NCBI GenBank assembly: GCA_016707685.1
Contig: JADJHE010000018.1
Location: 1 to 64,000 of the forward strand
Reading direction: 5' to 3'
DNA length: 64,000 nucleotides
DNA from: Bacteroidota bacterium
GTDB taxonomy: Bacteria; Bacteroidota; Bacteroidia; 2-12-FULL-35-15
A program made the position numbers and the translations under genes. This document shows positions 55,255 to 63,925 of the stretch, piece after piece (the first letter of the stretch is position 1; every line of letters starts with the position of its first letter). The notes beneath the pieces were generated by a model. It was not told where the DNA came from. It worked only from the letters and a program-made list of their open reading frames with translations, and did not search any database.

Positions 55255-56560
55255 CTATTTATTATTCAGTCGTTTCAATGTTTGCCAAATGTATTTTTCG
55301 GAAGGAAGCAATGTATTTTGAATACGTTTAGCGTATTCAATACTATCTGTAATTTCTTTATTTTTTAATTGAATGATATCATTTTTAACTTCTAAATTTT
55401 CATTTGCAATCGACAATGCCTTGTTCGACTTTTGTTTTTCATAATAACGAAAAAAGAACAATAACATTAAAAGAACTGCTACACCAATACCAATCATTAA
55501 AATATTTTGTCGGGTTTGTTGCTGACTCAATTTTGCTTCTTGCAACTCAATTTGTTGTTTTTGTTTTTCACTTTCATACTTTCCTTCTATTTCCAATACT
55601 TGTTTGTTACTTTCCACATTAAAAACAGAATCTTTGTAATTGGAATAATGGATGTAATATTCTAGTGCTTTTTCGAAATTTAATGTTTTTGAATATAAGT
55701 TAGATATATTTAAACAAACCGTTTTGATATTATCATACGCTTTACGTTCAACAAAAATTGCATATGCTTTCTCATAAAAATCCAAAGCAATGGTTTTGCT
55801 ACCTTGTTTTTCATAAGCGGCGCAATAATCTCATAAGTACTAGCATTCCATAAGAATTATCAAGTTCTTTAAGCTGAATCACCGCTTTATCAAAATTCTC
55901 GAATGCCTCATCGTACCTTTCCAATTCGACCAAACAATTACCTATAAGTGTATAACAGATTGACAAGGGATACAACGCTTTTTGTTTTTCAAAAATTATT
56001 TTTGAACGTTTAAAATAATCAATTGCTTTTGCGGCTTCTTTTCTATCCAAATAAATATTACCAATTCCGATAGAAGAAATAGCCATCATGTATTTACTAG
56101 AATCTTGTGCAGCAATTTCATAACTTTTAAGATACGACTCTAAAGCTTTTTCATTGTTTTCAAGTCCTAAATAAGTATTTCCAATGGAATTCATCAAATT
56201 ACTCATTGCCCTTTTGTTATTCAATTTCTCAAATAATTTATAGCCTTCTATTGAATAGTGAAGAGCGGTTTTGTATTCTCCTTTGCCATTGTAAAAGCCT
56301 CCTTTGCGATCATATCCATCTGCTATGCCTGCTGTGTAATTTATTTTTTTTGAAAGGGCAATTGCTTTATCTGCATATAGAAGGCAACTATCATTTGCCT
56401 TGTGCATATAAGCTAAAGAAATTTTATTTAGTGTTTGAACAGCACTCGTATCTTCTGTAGGAAAATCTTTCAAATGCTTTTTTAAGCTGTCTATATTATT
56501 TTCAGCTGAAAATAAAGACAAGTGAAAAACAAAAAAAAGCAGTAGTAGTTTTGATGACAT
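55255..56560 (-). CDS. TPR sensor-like membrane protein lacking an output domain, two frame breaks
   Basis: This protein has about 436 residues. A signal peptide (MSSKLLLLFFVFHLSLFSAE) is followed by about six TPR units (ALHYSIEGYKLFEKLNN, MNSIGNTYLGLENNEKALES, CYTLIGNCLVELERYDEAFE), a membrane helix (NILMIGIGVAVLLMLLFFFR), and a coiled coil ending EITDSIEYAKRIQNTLLPSE. In relatives this leads into a SpoIIE-type PP2C phosphatase, as in the next gene, but here a stop follows after about 12 residues and nth begins. Breaks near 55815 and 55845 restore STYEIIAAAYEKQGSKTI. It may be a truncated paralogue or an output-less partner. Confidence 0.78.
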
Positions 56561-56688
56561 TAGACAAATATAAAAAAAATAGATGCTATAATTGAAGCTA
56601 TTTTAGAGAATTGTTCCCAAGTACCAGAGCAGTAAATTAACCTATTGATAAAGAGAAAGAAATATATTCAACAGAATGGAATAACAAC

Positions 56689-58845
56689 CTACATGCGTAC
56701 TCCAATTACACAAATATCATCCACTTGTTCCATATCTCCTTGCCAATGATTAAATGCTTTTTCGAGTGCTAGTTTTTGATAGGCTGGTGGATGTTGAATT
56801 ATTGATACCATTAATTCTTTTAATTGAGATCGTTTGAATTTTTTCTTTTTTTCTCCACCAAACTGATCGGCATAACCATCTGTAAAAAGCAATAGCTGAT
56901 CACCCTTTGCTAATTGCAGCGAATGATTTGTAAAACTTGTGAAATTATCGGAATAGCCAATTGGCGATTTGTCGCCTTTTAGCTCAATAAATTGAGTTGA
57001 GTTATCCGATTCTTTTTTAAATATCCAAAGAGGATGGTTAGCACCCGCCCATTGCAATTCGTAGGTAGTTAAATTCAATCGAAAAATAGACATGTCCATT
57101 CCATCTTTATTCTCACCTATTCTACCCGACTGATTTAAATCACGAATAAAACGTGCACGCAGCTGATTTAAAATCTCGTTCGGTGATAATAAATCTGCTG
57201 TTGCATTTATTTCATTTAAGAAGGAAGTGCCCAGCATGGTTAAAAATGCGCCAGGAACACCATGCCCTGTACAATCAGCAACTGTTAAATACCAATATTT
57301 TTGAGTAGAATTTGCTGCTGCTTTTTCGAGCGACCAATAAAAATCGCCACTAACAATGTCTTTTGGTTGAAACAAAATAAAGTGTTCTGGCAAATGTTTG
57401 CTCACATGCTCTTCCTCTTTAAGTAAGGCTAATTGAATACGTTTTGCATACGTAATACTATCGATAATTTCCTTTTGTTTTTCATCCACAATTTCTTTTT
57501 GGCGCGCAATAATTCCATTCTTCTTTTTTGTATCACGGTAACGGTAGAATGCATAAATGGAAATTGCTACGAACAATGTCAAACCAAAAAAGAATACATA
57601 TTTAAGTGTTTTTTCTTGCTTCAAAGCACTTTCTTGTGCTGCAATTTGTGCATCTTTCACTTTCTGAAATTCATTATTCTTGATACTATCCGCAATTACT
57701 CTTTTTTCATAGGCATATTGAAACTGCATTTGCAAAGCAGCTTTGCGCGTAGATTCATTCAATGCACTGTCCTTTAGTTTAATATAAAACTCATGCATCT
57801 GCAAAGCATTCTGAAAATCATTTTTCTCTTTATAAACCTGACTCATTAAATCTGCAGCATCTGCTAATTCATTTACAAAACCAATTTCCTGTGCAAGGGA
57901 ATACGCTTCTTTTGCATAGTTAAGTGCTTCGGCAGGCTTTTTAAATTTTAAATAAATAGTTGCAACATTAATGGCTGTACTTACCAACACAGGCTTATCT
58001 GTACCTTTTGTCGACATGGTATAGGCCAACAAATAATTGTCCAATGCACCTTTATTATCACCACTTTCTTCGTACACATAACCAATGTTATTATAGGAAT
58101 TAGCGATACCATCTAAATCATTAATTTCCTTCTGAATTTGCAATGCTCTATTTAAATACGATAAAGCTTCTTGAGGTTTATTACGTTTATGATACAGCAA
58201 TGCTAAATTATTCATAGAAATACCAACACTACGTTTATCTCCTTGCTTTTCGCTTATCTTTAAACTACGTAAATTATAGCTAATAGCTGTTTTTATGTCG
58301 CCCTGACGATTATAAATAATTGCTAAATTATTCAAGGCATTCGCTATGCCTGTATCATAGTTTGCGCTTTCATACAATTTCAAACTCTTATGATAACAAT
58401 CCAAAGCACTTAAAATATCTCCTTGCGATTTATAGGCATAACCAATATTATTCAATGCAGCTGCCATTCCTATTTTATCGCCCAGCACTTGCATAATATC
58501 AATTGCTTTTTGATAATAAAAAATAGAACTATCCAAATTACCTAAACTGTTATGTAAATAACCTTTGTTTATTTGCGAATTGGCATAATGATATTGTGCT
58601 CTTTTTTTTATAGCAGGCACATCACTTTTTAGTAGTTGTTGCGACAATGCCTCCATTTGTTTATTGTAAACAGGCCATACATTATCATCTACACTCTTTT
58701 CAGCAATCGCATTTAATAAATGTAATTTAGTTGTGTCGTTGGGAGTTGATTTCAAAAGCAAAATCAATGAATCCACTTCTTTTTGTGCAAAAAGAAGATT
58801 CGTACAAAGTACCAAACATAGTATACTGGATAGTATCGTTTTCAC
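56689..58845 (-). CDS. TPR-transmembrane-SpoIIE (PP2C) phosphatase
   Basis: This signalling protein has about 718 residues. I prefer the GTG at 58845, which gives MKTILSSILCLVLC as signal peptide ending LLFAQ; a TTG at 58893 is possible. About seven TPR units (AALNNIGYAYKSQGDILSAL, SMNNLALLYHKRNKPQEALS) lie outside the membrane, then one helix (YVFFFGLTLFVAISIYAFYR), a coiled coil and a SpoIIE domain: PKDIVSGDFYW, VADCTGHGVPGAFLTMLG, QLLLFTDGYADQFGG, DDICVIGVRM. The metal-binding Asp residues are present. Such proteins probably dephosphorylate regulatory partners such as anti-anti-sigma factors; the partner is not in this window. Confidence 0.88.
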   Translation of the reverse strand: MKTILSSILCLVLCTNLLFAQKEVDSLILLLKSTPNDTTKLHLLNAIAEKSVDDNVWPVYNKQMEALSQQLLKSDVPAIKKRAQYHYANSQINKGYLHNSLGNLDSSIFYYQKAIDIMQVLGDKIGMAAALNNIGYAYKSQGDILSALDCYHKSLKLYESANYDTGIANALNNLAIIYNRQGDIKTAISYNLRSLKISEKQGDKRSVGISMNNLALLYHKRNKPQEALSYLNRALQIQKEINDLDGIANSYNNIGYVYEESGDNKGALDNYLLAYTMSTKGTDKPVLVSTAINVATIYLKFKKPAEALNYAKEAYSLAQEIGFVNELADAADLMSQVYKEKNDFQNALQMHEFYIKLKDSALNESTRKAALQMQFQYAYEKRVIADSIKNNEFQKVKDAQIAAQESALKQEKTLKYVFFFGLTLFVAISIYAFYRYRDTKKKNGIIARQKEIVDEKQKEIIDSITYAKRIQLALLKEEEHVSKHLPEHFILFQPKDIVSGDFYWSLEKAAANSTQKYWYLTVADCTGHGVPGAFLTMLGTSFLNEINATADLLSPNEILNQLRARFIRDLNQSGRIGENKDGMDMSIFRLNLTTYELQWAGANHPLWIFKKESDNSTQFIELKGDKSPIGYSDNFTSFTNHSLQLAKGDQLLLFTDGYADQFGGEKKKKFKRSQLKELMVSIIQHPPAYQKLALEKAFNHWQGDMEQVDDICVIGVRM

Positions 58846-59025
58846 ATTAGCAATATACAATTTTTCATTGATTAAACTAATTTTCAAACGCAATAATGAA
58901 TGGGTTCAAAAGCACCAAAAAGCAATTGATTTGCAAAGCGAATAATATATACTGCTGGATATAAATTAAAGAGGAAACAAAAAAATCCCTAGAAATCCTG
59001 AGGCTGTTTATAAGAAAAATACTAT

Positions 59026-61023
59026 TTAGTATTTCCAAAGTACTTGCAATTGCTCTTCGAATCGTGCTTTTGGTAAAAAATTCCATTCCAAATCAGCATT
59101 CATAGGAACAGGTGTGTCTAAACTTGCTGAACGAACAACTGGTGCATCTAAATTCTCAAAACAATTTTCTGAAATTACTGCAGCCAACTCGCCACCTAAT
59201 CTTCCTACCAATGTATCTTCATGCAAAATAATGGCTTTACCTGTTTTCATAACCGATTTAATGATTGCTTCTTTGTCAAATGGTAACAAGGTTCTTAAAT
59301 CGACTAAATCAGCCGAAATGTTAGGATATTTATCCAATACTTCTAGAGCCCAATGTACACCAATACCATAAGTGATAATACTAACATCGTTTCCTTCACG
59401 TACTAAATTTGCTTTACCAATTGGCACTGTAAAATAATCATCTGCTACATCTTCGGTAACACTTCTATACAATGCTTTTTGTTCAAAATACATAACAGGA
59501 TTTGGATCTTCGAACGAAGCCAACAACAATCCTTTTGCATCACTTGGAAATGCAGGATACACCACTTTTAATCCTGGAGTATGTGTAAACCATGCTTCAT
59601 TGCTTTGAGAATGGAATGGTCCAGCTGCCACTGCTGCACCTGTTGGCATACGAACTACCACATCGGCATTTTGTCCCCAACGGTAATGCGATTTTGCTAA
59701 ATTATTTACAATCTGATTAAACCCTTCTGTTACAAAATCAGCAAACTGCATTTCAACCATCGCTTTCATTCCATTGATAGATAAGCCAAAACCGCTACCT
59801 ACAATTGCCGACTCACACAAAGGTGTATTGCGAACTCGTTTTTTCCCAAACTCTTCCACAAAACCTTCGGTAATTTTAAACACACCACCATATTCTGCAA
59901 TGTCTTGTCCCATCAACACCAAGTTAGAATGCTTGCGCATTGCCAAGCGCATCCCATCCGATATGGCATCAATCATACGCTTGTTTGTTTTGTTACCACT
60001 TGCTTTTGTTTCTACAAAATCAAAAGGTGCATACATATCACGTAATTCCAATTCTGTATTTGGAGGAGGCAATGTTTCGGCATACGCTAATTCTAAGCCT
60101 GTTTCAATCTCTTCTTTAATTTCTGCACGGAATCCTTCAATCATTTTTTCATCCAACACACCTTCTTGCAACAAGTATTTTTCGAAATTATTCAATGGAT
60201 CTTTTTTACCCCAGATATCAAACAATTCCTTTGGAACATATTTGGTACCCGATGCTTCTTCGTGCCCACGCATACGGAATGTAATTAATTCCAATAAAAT
60301 TGGACGAGGATTTTTACGCATCGATTCGGTTAAACGTTTTACGGTATCGTATACTTCCAACACATTGTTTCCATCCACCTGCACTGCTTCCATCCCATAA
60401 CCAATTCCTTTATCGATAAATTGTTTGCAACGGAATTGCTCATTACTAGGTGTTGACAAACCATATCCATTGTTTTCAATTGCAAAAATCACAGGCAAAT
60501 CCCAAACAGCTGCCACATTCAATGCTTCGTGAAAATCTCCTTCACTTGCACCACCATCACCCGAAAAAACAACTGTTGCTTTATTATTTTCTTTCAATAA
60601 ATTACCCAATGCAATTCCATCGGCCAAACCAAGTTGTGGACCTAAATGCGAGATCATCCCAATGATTTTGTACTCTTGGGTTCCAAAATGGAAAGAACGA
60701 TCACGCCCTTTGGTAAAACCACTCGGTTTTCCTTGGAACTGACAAAACAAGCGATTCAAAGGAATACCACGAGAAGTAAATACACCTAAATTACGATGCA
60801 TCGGTAAAATATACTCTTCTTTGTCCATTGCCATAGCAATACCAACAGAACCAGCTTCCTGCCCAATACCACTAAACCATTTAGCAATTTTACCTTGGCG
60901 TAAAAGCACCAACATTTTTTCTTCAATCATTCGAGGCTTTAATACACCTTTGTAAAGGTCTATCAATACCTCATCTTTATATTTTTTTCGATCGTAACGA
61001 ATAGGAGTTTCTGCAGTAATCAT
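59026..61023 (-). CDS. Branched-chain 2-oxoacid dehydrogenase E1, alpha-beta fusion
   Basis: This is a 665-residue fused E1 component using thiamine diphosphate. The alpha half has RNLGVFTSRGIPLNRLF, GRDRSFHFG and the TPP motif FSGDGGASEGDFHEALNVAA to IENNGYGLST. The beta half has VLMGQDIAEYGGVFKITEGF, TPLCESAIVGSGFGLSINGM, GPFHSQSNEAWFTHTPGLKV and LHEDTLVGRLGGELAAVI. It decarboxylates oxoacids made by transaminases such as IlvE and transfers acyl groups to E2. The fused form is common in Bacteroidetes. The E2 and E3 genes are not in the window. Confidence 0.93.
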   Translation of the reverse strand: MITAETPIRYDRKKYKDEVLIDLYKGVLKPRMIEEKMLVLLRQGKIAKWFSGIGQEAGSVGIAMAMDKEEYILPMHRNLGVFTSRGIPLNRLFCQFQGKPSGFTKGRDRSFHFGTQEYKIIGMISHLGPQLGLADGIALGNLLKENNKATVVFSGDGGASEGDFHEALNVAAVWDLPVIFAIENNGYGLSTPSNEQFRCKQFIDKGIGYGMEAVQVDGNNVLEVYDTVKRLTESMRKNPRPILLELITFRMRGHEEASGTKYVPKELFDIWGKKDPLNNFEKYLLQEGVLDEKMIEGFRAEIKEEIETGLELAYAETLPPPNTELELRDMYAPFDFVETKASGNKTNKRMIDAISDGMRLAMRKHSNLVLMGQDIAEYGGVFKITEGFVEEFGKKRVRNTPLCESAIVGSGFGLSINGMKAMVEMQFADFVTEGFNQIVNNLAKSHYRWGQNADVVVRMPTGAAVAAGPFHSQSNEAWFTHTPGLKVVYPAFPSDAKGLLLASFEDPNPVMYFEQKALYRSVTEDVADDYFTVPIGKANLVREGNDVSIITYGIGVHWALEVLDKYPNISADLVDLRTLLPFDKEAIIKSVMKTGKAIILHEDTLVGRLGGELAAVISENCFENLDAPVVRSASLDTPVPMNADLEWNFLPKARFEEQLQVLWKY

Positions 61024-61087
61024 ATGTATTGTTTTTACGGGCGTAAAATTATTAAAAAATAAGGACTTTTAGCGGTATAATTTTCCG

Positions 61088-61095
61088 TAATTTTG
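61088..61095 (+). promoter_or_regulatory. Candidate -7 element (TAATTTTG)
   Basis: TAATTTTG matches TAnnTTTG, 10 bases before the small ORF start at 61106. No TTG at the -33 spacing was seen. Confidence 0.4.
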
Positions 61096-61105
61096 TATTC
61101 CAATC

Positions 61106-61249
61106 ATGATTCAAGAAATAGCCGTATATCTACTTGTTTTATTAGCACTTTGCTATGTTGGCTACCGCTTTTATGCAAGCATCAAAAAAAAGCAAGCCTG
61201 CGATAAGTGCGAACTCATGAAAGCTGTTAAGAAAACCGAACCAAAATGA
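61106..61249 (+). CDS. Small membrane protein (47 aa), FeoB-associated Cys-rich-like
   Basis: A short gene opens with ATG at 61106 and ends with TGA at 61249. It encodes one N-terminal membrane helix (IAVYLLVLLALCYVGYRFYA), then a Lys-rich stretch and CDKCELM near the end. The plan resembles FeoB-associated Cys-rich membrane proteins of Bacteroidetes, but no feoB is near. Its stop overlaps the start of the next gene (ATGA), which supports translation. Confidence 0.7.
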   Translation: MIQEIAVYLLVLLALCYVGYRFYASIKKKQACDKCELMKAVKKTEPK

Positions 61250-61815
61250 TAAAAAAAATCAGCCTACTTTTTATACTAATTAGTGTTTCAATTGCTGGAT
61301 TTGCTCAAAAAGACAGTTTAAAAACCAATACAGGATTAATATACGGACATAATCATTCCTATTTTTTAACCGCACCAAGTGGCTGGGTACTCGATAATGA
61401 AAGTGGCAGAGAGGAAAATTTAATGGCCGTATTTTATCCAAAAGGAGAAACTTGGGCCGATGCTGAAACAGTAATGTACACAACCTTTACAAGTTACGAC
61501 ACTACCAAAAATGAAAAATTAAAGGATGTGATTCTGTACGACAGTACTGCTTTTATTGCTCGTGCTCCTAAAATAAAAATAAAAGCAAAAGGAACCATTC
61601 AAATTGGCAAAAACAAAAATGCAGTTGTGTATGAATATGCCGATGCCGAAAACAAAAACTTTGAACGTGTAGCCTATATTGCCGAAAAAAAAGGAGTTGC
61701 AATGATTATCATAACATCTCGCACAAAAAACGGATTGGAGAAAAACGCAAAAAAATTCCAATCTCTTACCAAAACCTACCGCTTTTTAACGGATCAAGTA
61801 AAGTTGCCTGATTAA
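61246..61815 (+). CDS. Secreted protein of unknown function
   Basis: This 189-residue protein has a signal peptide (MIKKISLLFILISVSIAGFA). The mature part contains APSGWVLDNESGREENLMAV, YPKGETWADAETVMYTTF, and then NKNAVVYEYADAENKNFERV and AYIAEKKGVAMIIITSRTKN. It looks like a small alpha/beta fold and shows no catalytic motif I can name. It is translationally coupled to the small membrane protein upstream (ATGA overlap) and convergent with a cytochrome-like lipoprotein gene, 1 base apart. Confidence 0.7.
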   Translation: MIKKISLLFILISVSIAGFAQKDSLKTNTGLIYGHNHSYFLTAPSGWVLDNESGREENLMAVFYPKGETWADAETVMYTTFTSYDTTKNEKLKDVILYDSTAFIARAPKIKIKAKGTIQIGKNKNAVVYEYADAENKNFERVAYIAEKKGVAMIIITSRTKNGLEKNAKKFQSLTKTYRFLTDQVKLPD

Positions 61816-61816
61816 A

Positions 61817-62224
61817 CTATTTGGTTGGTTGCGTTGCTTTTATTGATAAAACGTATTTATAAACAGCATCCTTTTCCGCATCCGACATTCTTGCTTTGTA
61901 AGCCATATTTTCAACCAAATCTTTCCATTGTGCTTCGCCATAGTTATAAATATTGTTTGCAGTATGGCAATTGATACAAGCACCATTGGTATACAATTCA
62001 TATCCTTGTTTTAGCTTATCCATTGTTACATCGCTAAATTTTGCTTGAATAGCCACTAACTCTTCATTACCTGGAGCTTGAATTCCAGTTGTTCTGGAAA
62101 CCACCATAGGTGTTGATGAAATAGTGGATGATTCAGAAGTGCTTGTTGTTGTGCTTTTTTTAGCGGTGCTGCATGCTGCAATAATTAAAGCAGAAATTGC
62201 AAATAGTAGTATTTTTGATTTCAT
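61817..62224 (-). CDS. Cytochrome c-like lipoprotein
   Basis: This 135-residue lipoprotein has a signal peptide with lipobox IIAAC, then a Ser/Thr-rich linker. One haem c-binding site is seen in NGACINCHTANNIY (CxxCH). AQWKDLVENMAYKARMSDAE contains a Met that may be the sixth ligand. The size fits a small monohaem cytochrome on the periplasmic side of a membrane. No redox partner lies beside it. Confidence 0.85.
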   Translation of the reverse strand: MKSKILLFAISALIIAACSTAKKSTTTSTSESSTISSTPMVVSRTTGIQAPGNEELVAIQAKFSDVTMDKLKQGYELYTNGACINCHTANNIYNYGEAQWKDLVENMAYKARMSDAEKDAVYKYVLSIKATQPTK

Positions 62225-62245
62225 TTTTTTATCGTTTTAAGTTAT

Positions 62246-62818
62246 TTACAACACTCGTTTTTGTTGTTCACTTGTTTGAATTGTTTTTTCTAAGCGAGCC
62301 AATCTTGTTTTTTCTTGCTTGGCAGTCATAATCCAATGCACCATCACTTTTTTATATGAAGGTGCTTGCTCATTGAAAAAATTCCAAGCTAATTTATTCT
62401 TTTTAAATTGTTTTTCAAAATCCGGACTTAAAAAAGAGGGTTCTTTTTCGTGAGAATAAATTTTTGATTTATGCTCCTTTCTCAATGAAAAAGCATGCAG
62501 TCCTTCAGGCAACATTAAACCCGCATTGGTTAGCTCCTCCACTTTTTTGATATTGATAGCACTCCAAATACTTGTTGGTTTTCGATGTGTAAACCGAATG
62601 CAATAACTATCTTTATCTATTGACCTACGAACACCATCTATCCAACCAAAACAAAGCGCTTCGTCAACAGATTGCGACCATGTCATGGATGCTTTACCAC
62701 TATCCACTTTGTAATAACCAACAATTAATTCTTTTTCTTTTTTATGATTTTTTTCTAACCATTTTCTAAACAAGGCTTGTGTTGCAAAAAATGTTGCTTT
62801 TATACTGTTAGTTGACAT
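62246..62818 (-). CDS. YdeI/OmpD-associated family protein
   Basis: This 190-residue protein matches the YdeI pattern: FRKWLEKNHKKEKELIVGYY, MTWSQSVDEALCFGWIDGVR, IRFTHRKPTSIWSAINIKKV and a Lys/Arg-rich helical end (MTAKQEKTRLARLEKTIQ). No signal peptide is present. The molecular function of the family is not established. It lies 8 bases behind the DUF4256 gene on the same strand. Confidence 0.88.
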   Translation of the reverse strand: MSTNSIKATFFATQALFRKWLEKNHKKEKELIVGYYKVDSGKASMTWSQSVDEALCFGWIDGVRRSIDKDSYCIRFTHRKPTSIWSAINIKKVEELTNAGLMLPEGLHAFSLRKEHKSKIYSHEKEPSFLSPDFEKQFKKNKLAWNFFNEQAPSYKKVMVHWIMTAKQEKTRLARLEKTIQTSEQQKRVL

Positions 62819-62826
62819 AATGAATT

Positions 62827-63399
62827 CTAAACTATTAATTTTCCACGAAATCCTCTTGCTGCATAATACGATTCAGCACCATTGTGATAAACAAAGACCA
62901 TAGCATAGCGATAATCTGCGAAAAGAGCACCACCCAGTTTACGAATTGTGTCGGGTGTATGTATCCAACTCGATGTTTTTGAGTCAAAATTTCCTAGTTG
63001 CTGCAAAGCACGGTATTCTTTTTCATCCAAAATTTCAATACCCATTTCCTCTGCCATTCCTAGTGCACTATTTTGGGGTTTATTTTCTTTTCTCGACTCC
63101 AATGCTTTCTGATCATAACAAACACTTCTCCGGTCTTTAGGACTTTCGGGCGAGCAATCAACAAATGTATACTCTCCTGTTTTTTTATCGAATGCTACTA
63201 CATCGGGTTCACCACCTGTTTTTTCCATTTCGTTGAGCGACCAACATTTTTCAGGATTTGCCTCCAATTTTGCATGTACCTTGTTCCATTCAATAGCTTG
63301 GTGGCGACTCCTGTATTTTTCGAAACGCAATTTTAATGTGCTGAATAATTCTTTCGTTTCGGAAGCAGACAATGCTTTTGTGTTATTTTTCTTTGCCAT
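62827..63399 (-). CDS. DUF4256 domain protein
   Basis: This 190-residue cytosolic protein matches DUF4256. Characteristic stretches are LFSTLKLRFEKYRSRHQAIE, SLNEMEKTGGEPDVVAF, FVDCSPESPKDRRSVCYD and AMVFVYHNGAESYYAARGFR. The function is unknown. It is flanked 6 bases upstream by the VOC gene and 8 bases downstream by the YdeI-like gene, so the three form a probable operon of small stress- or detoxification-type proteins; this role is inference. Confidence 0.88.
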   Translation of the reverse strand: MAKKNNTKALSASETKELFSTLKLRFEKYRSRHQAIEWNKVHAKLEANPEKCWSLNEMEKTGGEPDVVAFDKKTGEYTFVDCSPESPKDRRSVCYDQKALESRKENKPQNSALGMAEEMGIEILDEKEYRALQQLGNFDSKTSSWIHTPDTIRKLGGALFADYRYAMVFVYHNGAESYYAARGFRGKLIV

Positions 63400-63405
63400 T
63401 GTATT

Positions 63406-63879
63406 TTAATCTATTGGTTCCCACAATTGAATTTTATTTCCTTCGGCATCAAGTATATGAACAAACTTGCCATAATCGTATGTTTCAATGGTATCCACAA
63501 TTGTTACAGCTTCCTTTTTTAAAGCATCAACGAGTGTCACCAAGTTTTCTACTCTATAATTAATCATAAAATCTTTTTTTGAAGGCTCAAAATACTTCGT
63601 TGTTTCGGCAAATGGTGTCCATTGTGTTTGTGCTTTCTTTGTACTATCTGCACCTTCATACCAGTCGAACGTTGTACCATATGGATTTGTATTGAAACCA
63701 AGATGTTTTTGATACCATGCAGTCATTTTTTTAGGGTCTTTGCATTTAAAAAAAATGCCACCAATGCCTGTTACTCGTTTTGCTTCCACCTTAGAAGGTT
63801 GTGTAGTTAATGTTTTGAATGCAAAACCAAAACCGAATGATGCGGCTAGAGCTAAAATTAGCAATGTTGTTTTTTTCAT
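63406..63879 (-). CDS. VOC (glyoxalase-like) protein with signal peptide or anchor
   Basis: This is a 157-residue protein with one vicinal-oxygen-chelate domain: GIGGIFFKCKDPKKMTAWYQ, LGFNTNPYGTTFDWYEGA, FMINYRVENLVTLVDALKK and DAEGNKIQLWEPID with a metal-ligand Glu. It is unusual for a VOC protein in having an N-terminal hydrophobic segment (TTLLILALAASFGFGFAF), suggesting export or anchoring in the inner membrane. The substrate is unknown. Confidence 0.85.
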   Translation of the reverse strand: MKKTTLLILALAASFGFGFAFKTLTTQPSKVEAKRVTGIGGIFFKCKDPKKMTAWYQKHLGFNTNPYGTTFDWYEGADSTKKAQTQWTPFAETTKYFEPSKKDFMINYRVENLVTLVDALKKEAVTIVDTIETYDYGKFVHILDAEGNKIQLWEPID

Positions 63880-63925
63880 CTTTAATTATTTAATAAACTA
63901 TTTTAAAAATTCAGGCAATTTGAAA

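Noticed and set aside
55255..55300. Frame break hiding a phosphatase domain in the TPR sensor gene
   Set aside because: Only 6 bases separate its stop from the well-supported nth start, and no frame there encodes PP2C motifs; the domain is really absent in this sequence.
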